DNA from: Halomonas citrativorans
Lineage (GTDB): Bacteria; Pseudomonadota; Gammaproteobacteria; Pseudomonadales; Halomonadaceae
Assembly: GCF_900163645.1 (NCBI RefSeq)
Contig: NZ_FUKM01000046.1
Coordinates: 124,001 to 188,000, forward strand
Reading direction: 5' to 3'
DNA: 64,000 bases
How positions within the stretch are numbered: the first letter of the stretch is position 1; each line of letters begins with the position of its first letter. Both the position numbers and the translations under genes were made by a program. The notes under the pieces are model-generated. The model had not been told where the DNA came from. It worked only from the letters and a program-made list of their open reading frames with translations, and ran no database searches. Below, in pieces: positions 58,491 through 64,000 of this stretch.

Positions 58491-58507
58491 TATCCGTACT
58501 CCTGCCC

Positions 58508-58804
58508 TTATTCGGCGCCAGAGAAGTCTTCGAGCGTTTCACCCGCAGCCAGGGTCACATACGCTTTGCGGTAACCCTTACGCAGACCAACGCCGTGTGC
58601 AGTACGCTTGGTTTTACCCTTAACGTTCAACACTTGAACGCTGCCGACCTGTTTGCCGAACAGTATTTCAACGGCTTTCTTGATCTCGGGCTTGGTAGCA
58701 TCAGATGCCACCTTGAAAACGTACTGGTTGCGCTCTGCAGCCATCGCGGCCTTTTCGGTCACGTGCGGTCCAAGCAGAACCTTGAATACGCGTTCCTGGT
58801 TCAT
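58508..58804 (-). CDS. rplW: 50S ribosomal protein L23
   Basis: 98 aa. [20 protein letters not shown] and [19 protein letters not shown] are typical. Docking site for trigger factor and SRP. Overlaps the rplD stop by four bases. Confidence 0.98.
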   Translation of the reverse strand: MNQERVFKVLLGPHVTEKAAMAAERNQYVFKVASDATKPEIKKAVEILFGKQVGSVQVLNVKGKTKRTAHGVGLRKGYRKAYVTLAAGETLEDFSGAE

Positions 58805-59406
58805 GCCAGCTTCTCCTCGAATTTACGCAGGGCGGAGACGGTGACCAGGACCTTATCAAAGGCAACCAGGCTCACCGGGTCAGCTGCCGCGACATCCACC
58901 ACGTCAACGTGGGGAAGGTTGCGTGCGGCTAGATAGAGCGTTTCGTCCATTTCTTCAGTGACGATCAACACTTTCTCAAGGTTGAGCTCTTTCAGCTTGG
59001 CAGCTACCTGCTTGGTCTTGGGCGCATCCACGCTGAACTCTTCAATCGCGATCAGACGATCTTGACGTACTAGCTCAGAAAGGATGGAGCGCATCGCCGC
59101 GCGGTACATTTTGCGGTTAACCTTCTGGGTATAGTCTTGCGGACGTGCCGCGAAGGTTACGCCGCCACTGCGCCACAGCGGAGAACGGATGGTACCAGCA
59201 CGTGCACGACCGGTACCTTTCTGACGCCACGGTTTTTTACCACCACCGCGAACATCGGAACGGCTCTTTTGAGCGCTAGTACCTTGACGACCACCAGCCA
59301 AATAGGCGGTAACAACCTGGTGAACTAGCGCTTCGTTGAATTCTTTGCCAAAAGTGGCGTCGGCTACTTCAACGGTACCCGTGCCTGCAGCAAGATTCAG
59401 ATTCAT
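58801..59406 (-). CDS. rplD: 50S ribosomal protein L4
   Basis: 201 aa. The tunnel-reaching loop [20 protein letters not shown] is clear. In enterics it autoregulates the S10 operon through a leader; I see no obvious equivalent leader here before rpsJ. Confidence 0.98.
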   Translation of the reverse strand: MNLNLAAGTGTVEVADATFGKEFNEALVHQVVTAYLAGGRQGTSAQKSRSDVRGGGKKPWRQKGTGRARAGTIRSPLWRSGGVTFAARPQDYTQKVNRKMYRAAMRSILSELVRQDRLIAIEEFSVDAPKTKQVAAKLKELNLEKVLIVTEEMDETLYLAARNLPHVDVVDVAAADPVSLVAFDKVLVTVSALRKFEEKLA

Positions 59407-59421
59407 TGGTAATTATCCCCT

Positions 59422-60060
59422 TCAGCCAGCTTTCACGGCGCTGCGAACGATAACGTCGCTGCCGGGTGCTCCCGGTACGGCGCCCTTGATCAGCAGCAGG
59501 TTACGCTCGGCGTCAACACGGACGATCTCAAGGCTCTGTACGGTACAACGGGCATTACCCATTTGACCGGCCATTTTCTTGCCTTTAAATACGCGACCAG
59601 GTGTTTGACACATGCCGATAGAACCCGGTGCGCGGTGCGACAGGGAGTTACCGTGGCTGTTGTCTTGGGTACGGAAGTTCCAGCGCTTAACAGCACCCTG
59701 GAAGCCTTTACCCTTAGAGGTGCCGGTCACGTCGATCATTTGACCAGCTTCGAAGAGGGATACGGTGAGTTCGCCACCCACTTCAGGAGCTTCCTCGCCT
59801 TCTGCAAGGCGGAATTCCATCAGTGAACGACCAGCCTCAACACCCGCCTTGGCAAACTGACCAGCCTGCGCTTTGGTGAGGTGTTTGGCTTTACGAGAAC
59901 CTGTAGTGATCTGAATCGCTGCGTAGCCGTCAGACTCAATGGTCTTAACGCGCGTCACACGATTAGGATCAACTTCAATAACGGTCACGGGCACGGATGC
60001 GCCATCTTCGGTAAAGACACGGGTCATCCCGGCCTTTTTACCGACTAAACCGATAGTCAT
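59422..60060 (-). CDS. rplC: 50S ribosomal protein L3
   Basis: 212 aa. [34 protein letters not shown] and [20 protein letters not shown] identify it, with the Gln that is methylated in relatives. Confidence 0.98.
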   Translation of the reverse strand: MTIGLVGKKAGMTRVFTEDGASVPVTVIEVDPNRVTRVKTIESDGYAAIQITTGSRKAKHLTKAQAGQFAKAGVEAGRSLMEFRLAEGEEAPEVGGELTVSLFEAGQMIDVTGTSKGKGFQGAVKRWNFRTQDNSHGNSLSHRAPGSIGMCQTPGRVFKGKKMAGQMGNARCTVQSLEIVRVDAERNLLLIKGAVPGAPGSDVIVRSAVKAG

Positions 60061-60211
60061 ACTCAGTCTCCTATAGTGTACGGGGCTATCACCCGCTATG
60101 GCTGCCCTTTCCAGAGCATTCCACTAGCACATTGTGTGGCGCCTCACGGCGCGGCGGCTGCTGTTCATGCGATAAAAGTGATGAACGCTGGGCCGCAAGT
60201 GTCTAGTGTAA

Positions 60212-60523
60212 TTAGTTGAGCTTGATTTGCACGTCTACGCCAGCGGCGAGATCAAGCTTCATCAACGCATCAACCGTCTTTTCAGTTGGCTCAACGATGT
60301 CGAGCACACGCTTGTGCGTACGAATCTCATACTGATCACGCGCATCCTTATTGACGTGCGGTGAAACCAGGATGGTATAACGCTCGCGGTTGGTCGGCAG
60401 CGGGATCGGCCCACGAACCTGAGCACCAGTACGCTTAGCGGTTTCAACAATCTCCGCTGTGGACTGATCGATCAGGCGATGGTCGAACGCTTTCAACCGA
60501 ATGCGAATCTTTTGGTTCTGCAT
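60212..60523 (-). CDS. rpsJ: 30S ribosomal protein S10 (NusE)
   Basis: 103 aa. [20 protein letters not shown] and [20 protein letters not shown] are diagnostic. Also acts as NusE in boxA-dependent antitermination, relevant to the CRISPR leader boxA. A 151-base gap, longer than usual, precedes rplC; it contains a GCGCC-GTGA-GGCGC hairpin. Confidence 0.98.
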   Translation of the reverse strand: MQNQKIRIRLKAFDHRLIDQSTAEIVETAKRTGAQVRGPIPLPTNRERYTILVSPHVNKDARDQYEIRTHKRVLDIVEPTEKTVDALMKLDLAAGVDVQIKLN

Positions 60524-60636
60524 TTGCCCTAAACTCCAATGGATGTCGACGGCGCGAGCCGTCTACCCACGCATTCAAAGGATGCGCATTATAGGCACGC
60601 CAAAAGCCCATGTCAAACATTTGCTATTGGTGCGCA

Positions 60637-60663
60637 GAAAAGGGGGCTCGTGAGAGCCCCCTT
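60637..60663 (-). terminator. tuf terminator
   Basis: On the minus strand AAGGGGGCTC-TCAC-GAGCCCCCTT followed by Ts. It lies 20 bases past tuf, so the S10 operon starts from its own promoter between here and 60523. Confidence 0.85.
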
Positions 60664-60682
60664 CATCGTTCAAGTAAATAGC

Positions 60683-61876
60683 TTACTTAACGATTTTTGC
60701 CACAACGCCAGCACCAACGGTACGACCACCTTCGCGAATTGCGAAGCGCAGACCGTCGTCCATAGCGATCGGAGCGATCAGAGTAACAACCATTTGCACG
60801 TTGTCGCCCGGCATTACCATCTCAACACCTTCCGGCAGTTCACAAGTACCCGTTACGTCAGTGGTACGGAAGTAGAACTGAGGACGGTAGCCCTTGAAGA
60901 AAGGAGTGTGACGACCACCCTCTTCTTTGGACAGTACGTAAACTTCTGCTTCGAAGGTAGTGTGCGGGTGAATGGTGCCCGGCTTGGCCAGAACCTGACC
61001 ACGCTCGACGTCATCACGCTTAGTACCACGCAGCAGGGCGCCAACGTTCTCACCTGCACGACCTTCGTCGAGCAGCTTACGGAACATTTCAACACCGGTA
61101 ACGATGGTTTTAGTGGTGTCGCGAATACCTACGATTTCCACTTCTTCACCGGACTTAACGATACCGCGCTCTACACGACCAGTAACAACAGTACCACGGC
61201 CAGAGATAGAGAAGACGTCTTCGATCGGCATCAGGAACGGCTGATCAATAGCACGCTCCGGCTCAGGAATGTAAGCATCCAGAGCTTTGATCAGATTAGC
61301 AACGGCGGTAGTACCCATACCGTTCTCATCTTCACCGTTAAGAGCCATCAGCGCTGAACCAGTGATGATCGGCGTGTCATCGCCCGGGAAGTCGTACTCG
61401 TCGAGGAGCTCACGAACTTCCATCTCAACCAGCTCAAGCAGCTCTTCGTCATCGACCATGTCCGCTTTATTCAGGAACACAACGATGTACGGAACACCAA
61501 CCTGGCGAGACAGCAGGATGTGCTCACGCGTCTGCGGCATCGGGCCGTCAGCAGCAGAACATACCAGGATCGCGCCGTCCATCTGCGCAGCACCGGTGAT
61601 CATGTTCTTGACGTAGTCAGCGTGTCCTGGGCAGTCAACGTGCGCGTAGTGACGCTCTTCAGACTGATATTCCACGTGGGAAGTCGCGATAGTGATACCA
61701 CGCTCGCGCTCTTCAGGAGCGTTATCGATAGTATCAAATTCACGCCAATCGCCGCCGAAAACCTCAGCAGACACGCGGGTCAGGGCCGCAGTCAGAGTCG
61801 TTTTACCGTGGTCGACGTGACCGATGGTGCCGACGTTGACGTGCGGTTTGGAACGTTCGAATTTTTCCTTAGCCAC
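60683..61876 (-). CDS. tuf: elongation factor Tu
   Basis: 397 aa. GTP-binding motifs [17 protein letters not shown] and NKADM are complete; [20 protein letters not shown] begins domain 2. It brings aminoacyl-tRNA to the ribosome. Gammaproteobacteria commonly have a second copy elsewhere. Confidence 0.98.
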   Translation of the reverse strand: MAKEKFERSKPHVNVGTIGHVDHGKTTLTAALTRVSAEVFGGDWREFDTIDNAPEERERGITIATSHVEYQSEERHYAHVDCPGHADYVKNMITGAAQMDGAILVCSAADGPMPQTREHILLSRQVGVPYIVVFLNKADMVDDEELLELVEMEVRELLDEYDFPGDDTPIITGSALMALNGEDENGMGTTAVANLIKALDAYIPEPERAIDQPFLMPIEDVFSISGRGTVVTGRVERGIVKSGEEVEIVGIRDTTKTIVTGVEMFRKLLDEGRAGENVGALLRGTKRDDVERGQVLAKPGTIHPHTTFEAEVYVLSKEEGGRHTPFFKGYRPQFYFRTTDVTGTCELPEGVEMVMPGDNVQMVVTLIAPIAMDDGLRFAIREGGRTVGAGVVAKIVK

Positions 61877-61905
61877 TGCTATAACCTCTTTACGTTAGCT
61901 AACGG

Positions 61906-64000
61906 TTAACCGTTTTGATTGATGACGGCTTCAACGACGCTGGAGGGCGCCTCGTCGTACTTCGAGAACTCCATAGAGTAGCTCGCACGGCCCTGGGTTT
62001 GTGAGCGCAAGTCGGTTGCGTAACCGAACATCTCACCCAGCGGCACCGTTGCACGAATGACTTTACCAGAAGAAGAGTCATCCATACCCTGCACCAGACC
62101 GCGACGACGGCTCAGGTCGCCCATGACGTCACCCATAAATTCTTCGGGAGTCACGATTTCGACCTTCATCACCGGCTCCAGCAGCACGGCCTTGGCCTTC
62201 CTGGCACCTTCCTTCACTGCCATAGAAGAAGCAATCTTGAACGCAGTCTCGTTAGAGTCTACGTCGTGGAAGGAGCCGTCGAACAGCGTCACTTTAACGT
62301 CGATCATCGGGTAACCCGCGATGACACCGTTTTTAAGCTGCTCGTAAGCGCCTTTCTCAACCGCGGGGACGTATTCCTTGGGAACCGTACCACCTACGAT
62401 CTCAGAGTTGAACTTGAAGAAAATCTCATCTTCGCCTTCACCCTTGTCTTCAGCAGTCAGCGGCTCAATACGCAGCCAAACGTGACCGTACTGACCACGA
62501 CCACCGGACTGACGTACAAACTTACCTTCCTGCTCAATGCTGCCACGAATAGTTTCGCGGTACGCTACCTGCGGCTTACCGATGTTAGCTTCAACCTTGA
62601 ACTCGCGACGCATACGGTCAACGAGGATATCCAGGTGCAGCTCGCCCATACCAGAGATGATGGTTTGGCCGGTTTCTTCGTCGGTTTTAACCTGGAAAGA
62701 AGGATCTTCCTGAGCCAGCTTGCCCAGTGCAATACCCATTTTCTCTTGGTCAGCCTTGGACTTCGGCTCAACGGCTACTGAGATAACCGGATCCGGGAAC
62801 TCCATGCGCTCGAGAACAATCTTGTTATCGATATCGCACAGGGTGTCACCCGTGGTGACATCTTTCAGACCGATACACGCAGCGATATCGCCAGCGAGTA
62901 CTTCCTTGATCTCTTCACGTGAATTGGCGTGCATCTGAACGATACGACCAACGCGCTCTTTCTTCTGCTTAACAGAGTTGTATACGCCGTCACCAGATTT
63001 CAGAATACCCGAGTAGACGCGGATAAAGGTCAGCGTACCAACGAAGGGGTCGGTCGCGATCTTGAATGCCAACGCCGCAAACGGCGCGTTGTCATCGGCT
63101 TCACGCGTAGCGATGGTGCCGTCTTTATCGTCCAGCTCACCTTCGATCGCCTTAACTTCAGTTGGCGAAGGCATGTACTCGATAACACCGTCCAGCACCG
63201 CCTGAACACCCTTGTTCTTAAAGGCAGAACCACAGGTAACCAGAACAATATCGTTGGCCAGCGTACGCGCGCGAAGACCAGCCTTGATCTCTTCGATCGT
63301 CAGCTCAACGCCTTCCAGGTACTTCTCCATTAGCTCGTCAGAGCCTTCGGCAGCCGCTTCAACCATCTGCTCGCGATATTTTTCGGCAGTCTCTTGCAGC
63401 TCAGCCGGAATATCCACGAGTTCGAAATTCATGCCCAGGCTAGCCTCATCCCACAGGATAGCCTTCATCTGAATCAGATCGATAACGCCCTTAAAGTCTT
63501 CTTCCGTACCCCAGTTAATCTGGATCGGCACAGCATTCGCACCCAAGCGCTCTTTCAACTGGTCAACAACCATGAAGAAATCAGCGCCGGTACGGTCCAT
63601 CTTGTTAACAAAGACCATACGTGGTACTTCGTACTTATCGGCCTGACGCCATACCGTTTCGGTCTGCGGCTGAACGCCGGAAGAACCACACAGTACGACA
63701 ACCGCACCATCAAGAACGCGTAATGAACGCTCAACTTCGATGGTGAAGTCAACGTGCCCAGGCGTATCGATGATGTTGATACGGTGCTCATCAAACTGCT
63801 TGGCCATGCCTTGCCAGAAGGTGGTGACAGCTGCAGAGGTGATCGTAATACCACGCTCCTGCTCCTGCTCCATCCAGTCAGTCGTTGAGGCACCCTCATG
63901 CGTTTCACCCAACTTGTGATTCAAGCCGGTATAGAACAGTACCCGCTCGGTCGTTGTGGTTTTACCCGCATCAACGTGCGCTACGATACCAATATTGCGA
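61906..64000 (-). CDS. fusA: elongation factor G (5' end outside the window)
   Basis: The frame runs to the window edge; the first visible residues are [20 protein letters not shown], a few residues into the protein. DTPGHVDF and [10 protein letters not shown] complete the G-domain motifs, and the C-terminal domains III-V are intact ([12 protein letters not shown] is an acidic insert). It drives ribosome translocation. It is followed by tuf after 29 bases, the str-operon order. Confidence 0.98.
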   Translation of the reverse strand, partial: RNIGIVAHVDAGKTTTTERVLFYTGLNHKLGETHEGASTTDWMEQEQERGITITSAAVTTFWQGMAKQFDEHRINIIDTPGHVDFTIEVERSLRVLDGAVVVLCGSSGVQPQTETVWRQADKYEVPRMVFVNKMDRTGADFFMVVDQLKERLGANAVPIQINWGTEEDFKGVIDLIQMKAILWDEASLGMNFELVDIPAELQETAEKYREQMVEAAAEGSDELMEKYLEGVELTIEEIKAGLRARTLANDIVLVTCGSAFKNKGVQAVLDGVIEYMPSPTEVKAIEGELDDKDGTIATREADDNAPFAALAFKIATDPFVGTLTFIRVYSGILKSGDGVYNSVKQKKERVGRIVQMHANSREEIKEVLAGDIAACIGLKDVTTGDTLCDIDNKIVLERMEFPDPVISVAVEPKSKADQEKMGIALGKLAQEDPSFQVKTDEETGQTIISGMGELHLDILVDRMRREFKVEANIGKPQVAYRETIRGSIEQEGKFVRQSGGRGQYGHVWLRIEPLTAEDKGEGEDEIFFKFNSEIVGGTVPKEYVPAVEKGAYEQLKNGVIAGYPMIDVKVTLFDGSFHDVDSNETAFKIASSMAVKEGARKAKAVLLEPVMKVEIVTPEEFMGDVMGDLSRRRGLVQGMDDSSSGKVIRATVPLGEMFGYATDLRSQTQGRASYSMEFSKYDEAPSSVVEAVINQNG

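Overview
The window looks like a chromosomal segment of a gammaproteobacterium, most likely Halomonas or a close relative. This rests on glnA-ntrB-ntrC in gammaproteobacterial form, the canonical S10-spc-alpha ribosomal block with tuf and fusA, an entericidin-type lipoprotein, a type I-F CRISPR-Cas locus, and mildly acidic proteins. Genus placement is an inference from protein character only.

Layout. 1-1.3 kb: coupled YCII/VOC and DUF1428 genes. 1.35-5.95 kb: a probable phosphorus-scavenging cluster, with a secreted 5'-nucleotidase divergent from a phnD-phnC-phnE type ABC importer. 6.1-9.2 kb: an MscS-type channel, then a glycosyltransferase coupled to a PAP2 phosphatase. 9.2-10.5 kb looks empty of long genes but carries a 43-codon membrane protein, a small RNA with many GGA motifs like CsrB/RsmZ, and an entericidin-like lipoprotein. 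10.5-15.7 kb: a YqiA-like esterase, then ntrC, ntrB and glnA with sigma-54 and NtrC sites. 15.7-18.2 kb: an acyltransferase, an exported esterase and a small unknown protein.

18.28-33.3 kb is a complete type I-F CRISPR-Cas system. It has 110 repeats and 109 spacers by direct count, a leader with a boxA antitermination element and IHF sites, and cas6f, cas7f, cas5f, cas8f, cas2-3 and cas1, all read on the minus strand toward the array. The degenerate repeats lie at the end far from the cas genes, so that end is the old trailer. Two pairs of spacers are near-duplicates offset by a few bases, which implies repeated sampling of related invaders.

33.4-46.5 kb: an unknown exported protein; a zinc importer operon (znuC-znuB-znuA) behind a Zur-like operator and an unusual small membrane ORF; divergent ampR/ampC; a ChrR-type cupin; DUF6164 and gloA; a TPP riboswitch with thiM-thiE and a LysR regulator; DoxX (possibly frameshifted) with a DODA-type dioxygenase; and a D,D-carboxypeptidase with a SPOR tail.

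46.7-64 kb: the minus-strand block fusA-tuf, then rpsJ through rplQ, including secY and rpoA. Gene order is conserved and every expected gene is present; fusA runs off the right edge.
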